Positions 16,648 through 26,884 of a stretch of DNA of 64,000 bases are shown in pieces. The position numbers were made by a program, and so were the translations under genes. Under the pieces are notes generated by a model, which saw only the letters and a list, made by a program, of their open reading frames with translations, was not told where the DNA came from and did not search any database. Position 1 is the first letter of the stretch, and each line of letters opens with the position of its first letter. The stretch is from Algoriphagus sp. AK58 (GTDB taxonomy: Bacteria; Bacteroidota; Bacteroidia; Cytophagales; Cyclobacteriaceae): NCBI RefSeq assembly GCF_014324365.1, contig NZ_QEIG01000008.1:248001-312000 (forward strand), read 5' to 3'.

Positions 16648-17424
16648 TTAGATCAGATAGAACAAAGTAAATACGAATACCCAAACGAGGTCAACAAAGT
16701 GCCAGTAAAGGCCAATCTTTTCTACCATTTCGTAGTGCCCGCGCTTGTCGTAAACGCCTACCGCGGCCTGATAGAAGCAAAGGAATAACAGGAACACCCC
16801 TACTGTTACGTGGAACCCATGGAAACCGGTAATGAAAAAGAATAGCTGAGCAAAAGCAGCAGGCCCATATTCATTGACCATAAGGTTGGCACCAAATACT
16901 GTCTCGGTGACACTCTGACCTAAACCATTGACATAGGTAAGAACAGAACCCGCATCCGTACCATGGATAAAGTGAGACCATTCCCAAGCCTGACAGCTCA
17001 AAAATGTAATACCACCCAGCAAGGTCCAAAGCATCCATTTTACCACGTCAGCTCTGTCATTTCTATGACCGGCTTCTACCGCCAATACCATCGTAACTGA
17101 GGAAGCAATCAAAATGAAAGTCATGATACCTACGAATACAAGCGGTGCATGAACTCCATGTAAGAAAGGAACTGCTTCGAAAACAAGTTCAGGAATTGGC
17201 CAGTATTCGTTTGATCCTACAAAACTGTCCAAAGGACCTTCGTAAGCTGGATAGCTGACGCGGATAGCCAAATAGCTAATAAGAAATGCAGCAAAAGTGA
17301 AGATGTCGGAGAGCAGGAAAAACCACATCATGAGTTTTCCATAGCTGGCTTTAAGGGGTTCGTTACCTCCACCCCAAACGCCTCTTTTCGAGCTTACTCC
17401 AATAGCAGTAGAATGCGCAGACAT
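16648..17424 (-). CDS. cytochrome c oxidase subunit III (second, longer copy)
   Basis: 258 residues with about six to seven TM helices. Family markers are MMWFFLLSDIFTFAAFLISY near the N terminus, SCQAWEWSHFI, FFITGFHGFHVTVGVFLL and the C-terminal GLYWHFVDLVWVFVFTLFYL, typical of COX3. Subunit III stabilises the catalytic core and may guide oxygen entry. A shorter COX3-family gene lies directly upstream (27-base gap); paired subunit III genes are usual in Bacteroidota clusters with Alternative Complex III. Confidence 0.92.
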   Translation of the reverse strand: MSAHSTAIGVSSKRGVWGGGNEPLKASYGKLMMWFFLLSDIFTFAAFLISYLAIRVSYPAYEGPLDSFVGSNEYWPIPELVFEAVPFLHGVHAPLVFVGIMTFILIASSVTMVLAVEAGHRNDRADVVKWMLWTLLGGITFLSCQAWEWSHFIHGTDAGSVLTYVNGLGQSVTETVFGANLMVNEYGPAAFAQLFFFITGFHGFHVTVGVFLLFLCFYQAAVGVYDKRGHYEMVEKIGLYWHFVDLVWVFVFTLFYLI

Positions 17425-17451
17425 AAGTTATTTATTTGTACCAGGTTTTAT

Positions 17452-18033
17452 TTAATGATTCAACAGCAAAAACATGAATAGATAAAGCCATAACCCTCCC
17501 AGAAAATGCCAATAGGTGGTTGCCATTTCCATTGTATTGAGAGATTTGGAATGAACCTTCAGTCTGAAGGTCGAAATTAGCACAATAATCAGAAATATCA
17601 CACCACTGATCAGGTGCAAAGCATGCAATCCGGTGAAAACATAAAGGAATGATCCTGCAGGATTGCCTACAAAAAACACATCTCTGTCCACCAAAGCTAC
17701 CCAACTATACCATTGACCAACCAGAAATGCAATTCCCAAGAGAACAGTGGCTACCATACCCATTCTTAGCCCGAGGAAGTTATCCCTCTTAGCCGAATAA
17801 TAGGACCATTGGAGAGCTACAGAACTCAAAATTACGATTCCGGAAGTCACCCAGAAAATCTCAGGAAGATCATACTCCAGCCAATTTCCTTCAGATTGGC
17901 GAACAATATACGCACTAGTCAAGGCAGCGAAGATCATTACTACGGTCACCATGAAGAGCCACAACGCAAACTTCTTGGGATGCATGCTGATGGGCTGCTC
18001 CACGATATCAATATATTTCAGTTCTCTTTCCAT
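17452..18033 (-). CDS. cytochrome c oxidase subunit III family protein (first, shorter copy)
   Basis: 193 residues, five TM helices. Motifs: HPKKFALWLFMVTVVMIFAA (start of COX3 helix), FYVFTGLHALHLISGVIFL-like segment (FTGLHALHLISG) and the C-terminal TYWHFLGGLWLYLFMFLLL. It lacks the first helices of long COX3, as do the short bacterial forms. The gene starts 4 bases after the ctaB stop and is followed by the longer subunit III gene, so the oxidase probably contains both chains. Confidence 0.9.
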   Translation of the reverse strand: MERELKYIDIVEQPISMHPKKFALWLFMVTVVMIFAALTSAYIVRQSEGNWLEYDLPEIFWVTSGIVILSSVALQWSYYSAKRDNFLGLRMGMVATVLLGIAFLVGQWYSWVALVDRDVFFVGNPAGSFLYVFTGLHALHLISGVIFLIIVLISTFRLKVHSKSLNTMEMATTYWHFLGGLWLYLFMFLLLNH

Positions 18034-18037
18034 GGCA

Positions 18038-18943
18038 TCAAGGCATTTTATCTAATAGGTAAGCGATCTGAACTATGGGAAGGTAAAGGAAAGAACCAAA
18101 CATGATTTTTAGAGCCGATTTTCTGGAGCAATCCCTCATCAAAGAAAAAGTTTGAGCCAGAAATAGAACTCCACAGACGGTAGCTACAATGCCTGAATTA
18201 AGACCTGTTAATCCGAAATAACTAGGCAAAAGACCGAGTGGAAGAAGAAACAAAGTGTAAATCATGATCTGAATGGCGGTATTCAGATCCTGACCACCTC
18301 CACTAGGCAACAGTTTAAAACCGGCTCTTTTGTAATCCTCGTCACTAACCCAAGCAATGGCCCAGAAATGTGGAAATTGCCATATAAATTGAATACCGAA
18401 GATGATCAGCGCCTCATAAGTAATCTGACCCGTAGCGGCAGTCCAACCCAACAAGGGAGGCATAGCACCCGGAATCGCTCCCACAAATACTGCAATTGGC
18501 CCAACTCGTTTCAAAGGAGTATAAGCAAATACGTAAAGTATCATGCTTAGAATACCAAGCCAAGTAGTCAGTGGATTGGTGAAAAACCAAAGAAGGAAGA
18601 TACCTAAGACAGCAACAAAGGTGGTAAACCAATAGGCTTCCTGAAGAGAAATGATCTGAAGAGGAAGCGGCCTGTTTTGGGTTCGCTTCATCAGCTTATC
18701 AAGGTCACGCTCCATGATTTCATTGGCTGCCCCAGAGGCGCCTGAAATCAAGAAACCACCTAAAGCCAAACCGAGGAAGCCTGACCAACCAAAACTAGCG
18801 CCACGATCTCCTAAGATGTAACCAAACACCGCAGAGAAAGTGACCAAAGCTGAGAGTCTTAGCTTGATCAAATCCGAATAAGCCTTAATTCTAGATAGTA
18901 TTAGGGCAGATATAGAATGGTCAGTTACGTCAACTGTCCTCAT
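18038..18943 (-). CDS. ctaB: protoheme IX farnesyltransferase (heme O synthase)
   Basis: 301 residues from ATG 18943 (a GTG two codons earlier overlaps the ctaA stop). CtaB transfers farnesyl to heme B, giving heme O for heme A synthesis. A UbiA-type prenyltransferase with about eight to nine TM helices. Active-site motif NEIMERDLDKLMKRTQNRPL (Asp-rich, Mg-diphosphate binding), then YTPLKRVGPIAVFVGAIPGA and AWVSDEDYKRAG. It directly follows ctaA, the next enzyme in heme A formation. Confidence 0.95.
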   Translation of the reverse strand: MRTVDVTDHSISALILSRIKAYSDLIKLRLSALVTFSAVFGYILGDRGASFGWSGFLGLALGGFLISGASGAANEIMERDLDKLMKRTQNRPLPLQIISLQEAYWFTTFVAVLGIFLLWFFTNPLTTWLGILSMILYVFAYTPLKRVGPIAVFVGAIPGAMPPLLGWTAATGQITYEALIIFGIQFIWQFPHFWAIAWVSDEDYKRAGFKLLPSGGGQDLNTAIQIMIYTLFLLPLGLLPSYFGLTGLNSGIVATVCGVLFLAQTFSLMRDCSRKSALKIMFGSFLYLPIVQIAYLLDKMP

Positions 18944-18945
18944 TA

Positions 18946-20022
18946 TCACATGGTGTTAAACTCGACTTTAATTTGATCTCTTAACTGAAGAATTAGAATA
19001 AACTGAATTCCCAAGATTAGAGACCCTAATAACAAATGTACCGGCTGAAGAAACGCCGGAATCCCAAAATAGGCCATACCTATACCGGAGCCTATTTCGA
19101 GAAGGAGAACAACCATTAAAAGTTGACTCCAAAGATTTACCTTTGATTTTCTCTTGGTGAACTTAAATGCCCAAAAGAAATACAATAGGTGGATTCCAAG
19201 AAGAAGAAGTGAGAAAGAACGGTGAATCAGGAAATCCAAACCCACTCTGTCTACCCATTCCTCTCTAAGCATATTACCTAGCGCAAAAGAAATCTGATCT
19301 ATCTTCTCGCGTACCTGAGTTCCCAAAATCACTTGGATGAGCATTAACACTGTACCCAACACAAGGATCCATTTTACTTTTTTAGGAACTGGATTCTCTG
19401 CATTAGTTCCTGCCATAAGCCGGTAAGACCTATGATTGATGTACAAGAGTACTGCAACTAAGGCTAATGCAAGCAACATGTGGAAGGTAATCATCCAGTG
19501 AAGCAAATTTGTGGAAACCACAATAGAACCAATCCAACCCGTAAACAAAACAAGGAACAAGGCAAGAAAGGAATTTAAGGGTATCCACTTATCAATTTGC
19601 CAAAGCTTAAGAGACTTTACAACTGTCCCTATGATCAAAAGACCAATAACTACACCGATCAATCGATTGATATATTCAATCCAGGTCTTAGTCGCATTGA
19701 ATTCCTCCTCTACTAGAATAGACTTATCATTTGCTATCTGATCAGCTGCTTCGCGGAATCCCAGTTTTTCAAGTGTCGCTACAAACCTTTCGTTTTTAGC
19801 CAGTCTTTTCTCCAGATAAATCTCCTGATAATTTTTTGGGAGCTGATCCACACTTGTGGGTGGAATCACACTCCCAAAACATTTTGGCCAATCGGGACAT
19901 CCCATACCAGAACCGGTACTCCGGACTATCCCACCTACCAGGATGAGAAAATAAACAGCTATCACCGTCAGAGTAGACCAACGGCGAAAGCTGTTTAAAT
20001 TTTTATTAGTGTTTGGATTCAT
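18946..20022 (-). CDS. ctaA: heme A synthase (COX15/CtaA family)
   Basis: 358 residues, eight TM helices. CtaA oxidises the heme O methyl group to formyl, giving heme A. Visible: the loop Cys pair in GMGCPDWPKCFG, and heme-ligand histidines in LLHWMITFHM, LIHRSFSL and LQPVHLLLG, plus EYINRLIGVVIG. The first extracytoplasmic loop is about 60 residues longer than in Bacillus CtaA, as in other Bacteroidota copies. Its 5' end overlaps the subunit I gene by 17 bases and its stop touches ctaB, so heme A supply is tightly coupled to subunit I. Confidence 0.93.
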   Translation of the reverse strand: MNPNTNKNLNSFRRWSTLTVIAVYFLILVGGIVRSTGSGMGCPDWPKCFGSVIPPTSVDQLPKNYQEIYLEKRLAKNERFVATLEKLGFREAADQIANDKSILVEEEFNATKTWIEYINRLIGVVIGLLIIGTVVKSLKLWQIDKWIPLNSFLALFLVLFTGWIGSIVVSTNLLHWMITFHMLLALALVAVLLYINHRSYRLMAGTNAENPVPKKVKWILVLGTVLMLIQVILGTQVREKIDQISFALGNMLREEWVDRVGLDFLIHRSFSLLLLGIHLLYFFWAFKFTKRKSKVNLWSQLLMVVLLLEIGSGIGMAYFGIPAFLQPVHLLLGSLILGIQFILILQLRDQIKVEFNTM

Positions 20023-21892
20023 TTGCTACCAAAACCTCAGCCTCATCTTTCATGATTTCCAATTCAAGCTTCACAAGCTCTTGCTCGTGAGGAAGGTTAG
20101 ATTCTGGAGTTTGAGATAATGGAACAGTCTGAGGAATGAAGTCTTCAGCGGCACCAGGTTTAGAGTAGTCGTAAGGCCAACGATACACAGTCGGGATCTC
20201 TCCTGGCCAGTTACCATGACCCGGTTCAATTGGAGTAGTCCATTCAAGGGTAGTTGATCTCCATGGATTCTGAGTAGCTTTTCTTCCTCTGTACATGCTG
20301 TAGAAGAAGTTGAACAAGAAGATAAACTGAGCAGCAAAGGTGATAATAGCGGCAGCAGATACAAACATGTTCAAATCAGTATACATGTTGGAAAACTCGA
20401 AGTTAGTCCATGAATAATACCTTCTTGGGAAACCGGCAATACCAATGTAGTGCATAGGGAAGAATACCATATATACACCTACAAATGTCAACCAGAAGTG
20501 AACATAACCCAATCTGGCATCCATCATTCGACCAAACATCTTAGGGAACCAGTGATACACACCAGCCAAGAGACCGAAGAAAGAAGCCGAACCCATAACA
20601 AGGTGGAAGTGGGCTACCACAAAGTAGGTATCATGCAACTGAATGTCGATCGCAGAGTTACCTAAGAAAATACCTGTCAAACCACCGGAAATAAAGAACG
20701 ATACAAGACCAATAGAGAAAAGCATTGCCGGAGTGAAAATCAAGTTACCTCTCCACAGAGTGGTCAGGTAGTTGAATACTTTTACAGCCGACGGAACTGC
20801 AATAATCAGTGTCAAGAACATGAAGATAGACCCCAAGAAAGGATTCATACCTGACACAAACATGTGGTGTGCCCAAACGATGAAGGAAAGAATGGTAATT
20901 CCCAACATCGAAATAATCATTGCCTTATATCCGAAGATAGGTTTACGGGCATTAGTAGCAATAACTTCCGAAGTAATCCCTAAAGCAGGAAGCAATACGA
21001 TGTAAACTTCAGGATGCCCTAAGAACCAGAACAAGTGCTGGTAAAGAACAGGGCTACCACCTGTGTTTGGAAGTGCTTCACCCGCTACGTAAATATCAGA
21101 CAAATAGAAGGAGGTTCCAAAGCTACGGTCAAATACCAACAGCAAAGCGGCTGCGAACAAAACAGGGAAAGACAAAAGACCAATTACAGCAGTCAGGAAG
21201 AACGCCCAAATGGTCAGAGGAAGTCTGGAGAATGACATCCCTTTGGTTCTCAGGTTAATGACTGTAGTAATATAGTTAATACCACCCAGCAATGAAGATG
21301 CAATAAAGAATGTCATCGCTACCAACCACAGTGTCATACCAAGACCGGAACCAGGAATCGCCTGCTCAAGCGCGGAAAGTGGAGGATATACTACCCAACC
21401 ACCACCAGCCGGACCCGTTTTAATAAACAAAGAGATAAACATGATCACACTGGAAAGGAAAAAGAACCAGTAAGAAAGCATGTTCATAAAACCGGAAGCC
21501 ATGTCACGTGCACCGATCTGAAGTGGAATCAGGAAGTTGGAAAACGTACCACTCAAACCTGCGGTCAATACAAAGAACACCATGATGGTACCGTGCATTG
21601 TGACCAAAGCGAGGTAAAAAGTAGGATCAAGTTTACCAGTCTCATCTATCCATCCACCTAGCAAGGGGCGAAGAAACTCCAGATTCATGTCAGGAAAACC
21701 TAACTGAAGTCTGAAAAGGATAGACAGGAAACCACCAATAATCGCCCAGAAAATACCGGTCACCAAAAACTGCTTACCGATCATTTTATGGTCAGTACTG
21801 AAGATGTACTTTGTTATAAAATTATCATGATGCTCATGATCGTGATGATCGTGAACTGCGGCGTCATGATGTGCAACAGATGCTGTAGCCAT
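20006..21892 (-). CDS. ctaD: cytochrome c oxidase subunit I
   Basis: 628 residues, about 12 TM helices. Catalytic subunit of a heme-copper oxygen reductase holding heme a and the heme a3-CuB centre. Signatures: LVTMHGTIMVFFVLTAGLSG, FWFLGHPEVYIVLLPALG (CuB His with the cross-linked Tyr), IVWAHHMFVSGMNPF (the HH CuB ligands), and HDTYFVVAHFHLVMGSASFF (heme ligands). The HPEVY tyrosine fits an A-type enzyme. The N terminus is unusually His/Asp-rich (AVHDHHDHEHHDN), and the C-terminal tail is long and acidic. It lies between subunit II and ctaA in the act operon. Confidence 0.97.
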   Translation of the reverse strand: MATASVAHHDAAVHDHHDHEHHDNFITKYIFSTDHKMIGKQFLVTGIFWAIIGGFLSILFRLQLGFPDMNLEFLRPLLGGWIDETGKLDPTFYLALVTMHGTIMVFFVLTAGLSGTFSNFLIPLQIGARDMASGFMNMLSYWFFFLSSVIMFISLFIKTGPAGGGWVVYPPLSALEQAIPGSGLGMTLWLVAMTFFIASSLLGGINYITTVINLRTKGMSFSRLPLTIWAFFLTAVIGLLSFPVLFAAALLLVFDRSFGTSFYLSDIYVAGEALPNTGGSPVLYQHLFWFLGHPEVYIVLLPALGITSEVIATNARKPIFGYKAMIISMLGITILSFIVWAHHMFVSGMNPFLGSIFMFLTLIIAVPSAVKVFNYLTTLWRGNLIFTPAMLFSIGLVSFFISGGLTGIFLGNSAIDIQLHDTYFVVAHFHLVMGSASFFGLLAGVYHWFPKMFGRMMDARLGYVHFWLTFVGVYMVFFPMHYIGIAGFPRRYYSWTNFEFSNMYTDLNMFVSAAAIITFAAQFIFLFNFFYSMYRGRKATQNPWRSTTLEWTTPIEPGHGNWPGEIPTVYRWPYDYSKPGAAEDFIPQTVPLSQTPESNLPHEQELVKLELEIMKDEAEVLVANESKH

Positions 21893-21903
21893 AACCTATA
21901 ATT

Positions 21904-22941
21904 TTATTTTTTACTTTCGCTCAATTGAATTTCTGCAAGTTCCTTTACTTCAGGAGTCAAGCCTTCTGCTAAAGAAGGATTCTGCTGAATAAAAGACTTC
22001 TGTTCCGACAACCACTTCTGGTAGGCCTCAGGCTCTACCACTTCAATCACCTTCTTCATAGAGAAGTGCCCACGCCCACAGATTTCTGTACAAGCGATTT
22101 CATATTCAAATTCAGGATCATTCAATTCTGCTCTCATTTCTTCGGTAGTCTTGGTAGGTACAAACCAGAAACGAGTTGGCATACCGGGAACGGCATCCAT
22201 TTTTAATCTCATGTGAGGAGCAAAAACAGAGTGCAATACATCACGCGCTCTAATTTTAAACAACACAGGCTCACCCTTAGGAATTACCACTCTTGGAGAA
22301 GGAAAATCATCCAAAGAATTTTTATCGGTAAAATCAATACCATGAGAATTGGAAGCAGTGATCAATCTATAATCATGATCACCAAGAACATTATCCTTTC
22401 CAGGATAGCGGACGTCCCAAGCAAATTGGTAACCCATGATTTCCACAACATGGGCTTTTTCAGGAGCAGGTGCGGTAATATCAGACCAAGCCATCCATCC
22501 GGATATAACCAAACCAGCCAAAACAACACCCGGAACAGCTGTCCAAATGATTTCTAACTTGTTGTTGTCAGGATAGAAAGTGGCTTTTCTGTCTTCTTTA
22601 TACTGATACTTGTATGGGAAGATGAACAAAAGAACGTGCGTAATTAGAAAAACCACACCGGTCACAGCCATGGTAATCCAAAACAAACGGTCGGTTACAA
22701 CCCCATGTTCGGAGGCAATTGGCAATTGGTAATTATCAAATTCCTTGATAGAATACCAAAACATCAGAATCCCAGTACCCACCAGGAAGAGTACAAACAG
22801 AATAGCATTGATTTTATTGCTACCCGTCGCAATTTTCTTGTCTGATCCTTTAACGACAGACACCAAGGTCTGAATTCTGTAAACCATCCAAATAATGGAC
22901 AACAACAGAAGAACCCCTACTCCAATCAGAAATCCGTACAT
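21904..22941 (-). CDS. ctaC: cytochrome c oxidase subunit II (CuA subunit)
   Basis: 345 residues. An extra N-terminal TM helix (FLIGVGVLLLLSIIWMVY) precedes the two normal ones. The cupredoxin domain carries the CuA site: His in RDVLHSVFAP and CTEICGRGHFSMKK (Cys-x3-Cys-x3-His-x2-Met). It accepts electrons from the cytochrome c domains of the Act complex and passes them to subunit I. No fused cytochrome c domain is present, so the donor heme must come from ActA or ActE or from a soluble cytochrome. Gap of 11 bases to subunit I. Confidence 0.96.
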   Translation of the reverse strand: MYGFLIGVGVLLLLSIIWMVYRIQTLVSVVKGSDKKIATGSNKINAILFVLFLVGTGILMFWYSIKEFDNYQLPIASEHGVVTDRLFWITMAVTGVVFLITHVLLFIFPYKYQYKEDRKATFYPDNNKLEIIWTAVPGVVLAGLVISGWMAWSDITAPAPEKAHVVEIMGYQFAWDVRYPGKDNVLGDHDYRLITASNSHGIDFTDKNSLDDFPSPRVVIPKGEPVLFKIRARDVLHSVFAPHMRLKMDAVPGMPTRFWFVPTKTTEEMRAELNDPEFEYEIACTEICGRGHFSMKKVIEVVEPEAYQKWLSEQKSFIQQNPSLAEGLTPEVKELAEIQLSESKK

Positions 22942-22965
22942 ATCTTATTTTTTTCGGATAAATAA

Positions 22966-24261
22966 TTAAATGTGATGATTATAGCTTTCTTCAAGCATTG
23001 GGTGATTTTTAGCAATCAGGTTTTTCTTCGCCAGACCTCCAAGCACCACCAACGCCACCGCTGAACCGTAAACCAGGAACATACCCACTTCCATCAAACC
23101 AATACCTCCATTGTGTCCCAAAGTACCGGGCTGAACCATCAAAAAGAAATCAATCCAGTGACCTACCAACAAGATGGAACATACCAATTTGAGGAAAACC
23201 CCATGCCTTTTGGCATCTCTTGTCATAAGAACTAAGAAAGGCAAGAAGAAGTTTAGAGCCAAATTCACAAAAATGAATGGACTGTAAACATCACTGGTCA
23301 ATCTTTCCACAAAATAGACTGTCTCCTCAGGGATGTTGGCATAATAGATCAACAAGAACTGAGAAAACCACAGATAAGTCCAGAATATGGAGAAACCAAA
23401 TACGAATTTGCCAAGGTCATGCACATGGTTTTCATTGACCATTTCAAGATATCCTTTTCCTCTCAAGAAAAGAACAAGAAGCGTGATGGCAGAAAGGCCA
23501 GATACAAACCAAGAAGCAAAAACATACCATCCGAAGAGAGTAGAGAACCAGTGCGTGTCAATAGACATTACCCAGTCCCATGCTGCCACCGAAGAAGAAA
23601 CTGCAAAGAAAACAAGAAAGTAAGCGGACCAACTTCTCATTTTAAACCAGTGCGAGGTACCACCCAATTGATCTTCCTGATCAGAGATCTTCTTGAACTT
23701 ATTGAAGAAGAAAACCCAGAAAGTAAAGAAGATTACCATTCTGGCAATGTAGAAGACAGGGAAGGTTCCCTTTTCCATTGGCCAATAAAAGAATGCTCCT
23801 TTACCATCGATGATCTTGTCGTATTGAGGATCATTCTTGTCAAATAAATAAGCATGCGTCCAGTGGAATAGATCATGATTTGCAATGAAGAAAGTGGCAA
23901 TCATTAGAACAGCAGCGATTGGAAGCCAGTTTCCAAATGAAAGCATTACTCTCAAAATTGGAGTAGACCAACCAGCCTGAGCTGCAAATTGGATAGCGAA
24001 AAAGAATACACCGACAATGGCAATACCAGTAAAGAATACGTTATTGATCCAAAGATTGGCATAAAGCCTTTCATACCAATGGAAGGCATGACCACCGGCT
24101 TCGCCAGCTTCCTCATGATGACCTCCTGTCATTGCAAGAACAATTCCAATACCCAGAAGGATTGCACCGATGACCAAAACGGTCATGATCGACTTTTTAA
24201 TCGAAGCAGAGAAATCAAATCTCTGATCTAAATTATAATGATGTTCGCCGTGATGAGCCAT
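22966..24261 (-). CDS. actF: Alternative Complex III subunit ActF (NrfD/PsrC-like membrane protein)
   Basis: 431 residues, about ten TM helices. It is the second quinol-oxidoreductase membrane subunit, a distant homologue of ActC. The His-rich start AHHGEHHYNLDQRFDF leads into FSASIKKSIMTVLVIGAILL; later features are WAHDWVMSIDTHWFSTLFGW-like text (AAWDWVMSIDTHWFSTLFGW) and VHDLGKFVFGFSIFWTYLWF, standard in ActF. It starts 2 bases after the actE stop and 24 bases before subunit II, linking quinol oxidation to oxygen reduction in one operon. Confidence 0.93.
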   Translation of the reverse strand: MAHHGEHHYNLDQRFDFSASIKKSIMTVLVIGAILLGIGIVLAMTGGHHEEAGEAGGHAFHWYERLYANLWINNVFFTGIAIVGVFFFAIQFAAQAGWSTPILRVMLSFGNWLPIAAVLMIATFFIANHDLFHWTHAYLFDKNDPQYDKIIDGKGAFFYWPMEKGTFPVFYIARMVIFFTFWVFFFNKFKKISDQEDQLGGTSHWFKMRSWSAYFLVFFAVSSSVAAWDWVMSIDTHWFSTLFGWYVFASWFVSGLSAITLLVLFLRGKGYLEMVNENHVHDLGKFVFGFSIFWTYLWFSQFLLIYYANIPEETVYFVERLTSDVYSPFIFVNLALNFFLPFLVLMTRDAKRHGVFLKLVCSILLVGHWIDFFLMVQPGTLGHNGGIGLMEVGMFLVYGSAVALVVLGGLAKKNLIAKNHPMLEESYNHHI

Positions 24262-24263
24262 GA

Positions 24264-24956
24264 TTAATTAGCTGGGGTTACTTGTGCTACCGCGGTAGAA
24301 TCTGCTACAGGAGCTGCCTCTGCAGCCACAGCCTGACCTTGGATAACTTGTTTAACATAGTGAACAATTTTCCATCTGCTTTCAGCAGGAATCTGAGAAC
24401 CATGAGCTCCCATTCGGCCTTTACCCTTGGTAATTACGTGGAAAATATGGCCTTCCGGAAGATTCACGTAAGCGCCACCTTTAAGATTGGCTACACCTCC
24501 GATTACTTCACCGGCTTTACCGTCACCTTCCCCGCCTTTACCATGGCAAGCGTTACAATATTGCAAATAGAGTTTTTCTCCATCTTTTAAAACTTGCTCT
24601 GAAGAAGCAACCGGATTTTTGATCAAAGCAGCCTGGTCAAGCTCAAATTGCTTTAATCTGTGGGGCAAATAGCCCTGCTTATTTCTTGGAACAGTATTTT
24701 CAACTGGTTCTCTCATGTTCATCCCATTCGGGTTATGAACATTGGAGTTGAAAAACTCTCCTTTTCCATCTTCTCTGTTGGATAGCCAAGAGCCCTGAGA
24801 TTCATCTTTGATTTGAGTCAACGGCTCATAAGCTACAGAGTGATACATCTGAGGCGCATACTCTAGCCCCGGATTGTCGCCACTAGCCTTGCATCCAGCC
24901 AAAAGGGAAACGGCCAGAGCAGAACCTGCGAATAGTAATGCGTTAGCAATTTTCAT
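24264..24956 (-). CDS. actE: Alternative Complex III subunit ActE, monoheme cytochrome c lipoprotein
   Basis: 230 residues from the ATG at 24956; a TTG seven codons upstream overlaps the actD stop. The lipoprotein signal is MKIANALLFAGSALAVSLLAGC, with Cys22 as lipidated residue. A single cytochrome c domain has YCNACHGKGGEGDGK (Cys-x2-Cys-His) and a distal Met in GRMGAHGSQIP. ActE anchors to the membrane periplasmic face and carries one c heme in the electron path from ActB/ActA. The C-terminal 25 residues are Ala/Val-rich and probably disordered. Confidence 0.92.
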   Translation of the reverse strand: MKIANALLFAGSALAVSLLAGCKASGDNPGLEYAPQMYHSVAYEPLTQIKDESQGSWLSNREDGKGEFFNSNVHNPNGMNMREPVENTVPRNKQGYLPHRLKQFELDQAALIKNPVASSEQVLKDGEKLYLQYCNACHGKGGEGDGKAGEVIGGVANLKGGAYVNLPEGHIFHVITKGKGRMGAHGSQIPAESRWKIVHYVKQVIQGQAVAAEAAPVADSTAVAQVTPAN

Positions 24957-24969
24957 ATATCCGGTATTT

Positions 24970-25500
24970 CTATTCAAAACTTTTATTATTCACTTCTGTA
25001 GCACCTGAAGACTTAAGAATCTCCTTGATCTTCTCCACTTCTATCGCGCTGTTGTTGGCAATATCAATGGCCATTACATGCTTATCATCGGTGATTCTGA
25101 GATCGAAAATTCTTGGCTGAGCCCAAGGCTTCAAATTAGAACTAACCATGAAAACACCAACCATTCCGAAAGCCGCTAAAAGCACTGTCATTTCGAAAGA
25201 CACTGGGATAAAATCAGGGAAAGCAGCATAATCTTTACCTCCGATAATCATGGGCCAATCAAATTTCATCATATAGAACTGCATGGTCAGCGCCAAGCTT
25301 GTCCCAAGCATCCCAAACAAGAATGCTGCAATAGGGAGACGGCTTCTTTTGTAGCCTAACACATGCTCCAATCCGTGAACGGGATAAGGAGAGTAAACTT
25401 CGTGGATTTTAACACCACTGCCTCTTACTTTTTCAACGGCATGGAGCAATACGTCCTCATCGTCGTACACCCCAAGAATAAAATGAGTATCTCTTTCCAT
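24970..25500 (-). CDS. actD: Alternative Complex III subunit ActD (DUF3341)
   Basis: 176 residues. A cytoplasmic alpha/beta N-terminal domain (ILGVYDDEDVLLHAVEKVRG, VYSPYPVHGLEHVLGYKRSR) is followed by two TM helices with WPMIIGGKDYAAFPDFIPVS between them, and a C-terminal domain ending in LKSSGATEVN. This is the DUF3341/ActD pattern. It is a structural subunit of the complex without cofactors. Starts 2 bases after the actC stop. Confidence 0.92.
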   Translation of the reverse strand: MERDTHFILGVYDDEDVLLHAVEKVRGSGVKIHEVYSPYPVHGLEHVLGYKRSRLPIAAFLFGMLGTSLALTMQFYMMKFDWPMIIGGKDYAAFPDFIPVSFEMTVLLAAFGMVGVFMVSSNLKPWAQPRIFDLRITDDKHVMAIDIANNSAIEVEKIKEILKSSGATEVNNKSFE

Positions 25501-25502
25501 GA

Positions 25503-26867
25503 TTATTTGTGCACTTTATCAGATGAAGATTTCAATACAGACTTAACCTCAGCCATGTTGATTACAGGGAAGAACTTCGCGAATAGGAAGAACAAAGTAA
25601 AGAACAAACCAAAGGTGAAGAGGTATACCCCGATATCAGCCCAAGTTGGGTAGAACATTGCCCAAGATGAAGGAAGGTAATCTCTGTGTAGAGAGGTAAC
25701 GATAATTACAAAACGCTCAAACCACATACCGATATTCACCACCAAAGACAAAAGGAAGGTAGCAACGATTGAGGTACGAATTTTCTTGAACCAGAAAAGC
25801 TGTGGAGAGATTACGTTGCATGTCATCATTGACCAGTAAGCCCACCAGTAAGGACCTGTTGCTCTGTTGATGAATGCATATTGCTCAGCGGCTACACCAG
25901 AATACCATGCAATAAAGAATTCTGTGATGTATGCGATACCTACGATAGAACCCGTGATGATGATTACAATATTCATCAACTCAATGTGTCCCATGGTGAT
26001 GTAATCTTCCAACTTGAACACTTTTCTAGTGATGATCATCAAGGTCAATACCATCGCAAAACCAGAGAAAATCGCACCGGCTACGAAGTATGGAGGGAAG
26101 ATAGTCGTGTGCCATCCAGGGATTACCGAAGTGGCAAAGTCAAAGGATACGATCGTGTGAACTGATAGTACCAGGGGAGTGGCAAGACCTGCTAGAATCA
26201 AGGAAACGGATTCATACCTCATCCAAGTTTTAGCTGCACCGTCCCAACCAAAAGAAAGCGCACCATAAATGGTTTTTCTCAAACCAGTGGCACGGTCACG
26301 GATAGTTGCAAAATCCGGGATCAAACCGATATACCAGAACACAAGGGATACTGAGAAATAGGTAGAGATCGCGAATACGTCCCAAAGAAGCGGAGAGTTA
26401 AAGTTAACCCAAAGCGAACCAAAAGTATTTGGAAGAGGAAGTGCCCAATACGCACCTAACCAAGGACGTCCCATGTGGATTACTGGGAACATTGCCGCAC
26501 AGATAACGGCAAAGATGGTCATCGCCTCTGCAGCACGGTTGATGGATGTTCTCCATTTCTGTCTGAAAAGCAACAAAACTGCTGAAATCAGCGTACCGGC
26601 GTGACCGATACCCACCCACCAAACGAAGTTGGTGATATCCCAAGCCCAACCTACGGTCTTGTTAAGACCCCACATACCAATCCCTTCCCAAAGGGTGGCA
26701 AGAAGGGCAATAGATCCTAAAGCCAATACACCGGCGGCAGTCAGGAAAGCCAAAAACCAAAGTTTGGTTGGCTTGCCTTCTACCTGACGTGCCACATCAT
26801 ATGTCACATCATGATAGGATTTACCTCCGGTAACTAACGGCTCGCGTACGGATGAAGTAACCTGCAT
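25503..26867 (-). CDS. actC: Alternative Complex III subunit ActC (NrfD/PsrC-type quinol-binding subunit)
   Basis: 454 residues, about ten TM helices. Family text: [20 protein letters not shown] (His-rich quinone region follows with [18 protein letters not shown]), [36 protein letters not shown] and [19 protein letters not shown]. ActC oxidises menaquinol near the periplasmic face and passes electrons to ActB's iron-sulfur clusters. It sits 17 bases after actB in the operon. Confidence 0.94.
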   Translation of the reverse strand: MQVTSSVREPLVTGGKSYHDVTYDVARQVEGKPTKLWFLAFLTAAGVLALGSIALLATLWEGIGMWGLNKTVGWAWDITNFVWWVGIGHAGTLISAVLLLFRQKWRTSINRAAEAMTIFAVICAAMFPVIHMGRPWLGAYWALPLPNTFGSLWVNFNSPLLWDVFAISTYFSVSLVFWYIGLIPDFATIRDRATGLRKTIYGALSFGWDGAAKTWMRYESVSLILAGLATPLVLSVHTIVSFDFATSVIPGWHTTIFPPYFVAGAIFSGFAMVLTLMIITRKVFKLEDYITMGHIELMNIVIIITGSIVGIAYITEFFIAWYSGVAAEQYAFINRATGPYWWAYWSMMTCNVISPQLFWFKKIRTSIVATFLLSLVVNIGMWFERFVIIVTSLHRDYLPSSWAMFYPTWADIGVYLFTFGLFFTLFFLFAKFFPVINMAEVKSVLKSSSDKVHK

Positions 26868-26884
26868 AGTTTATAAAATTATGA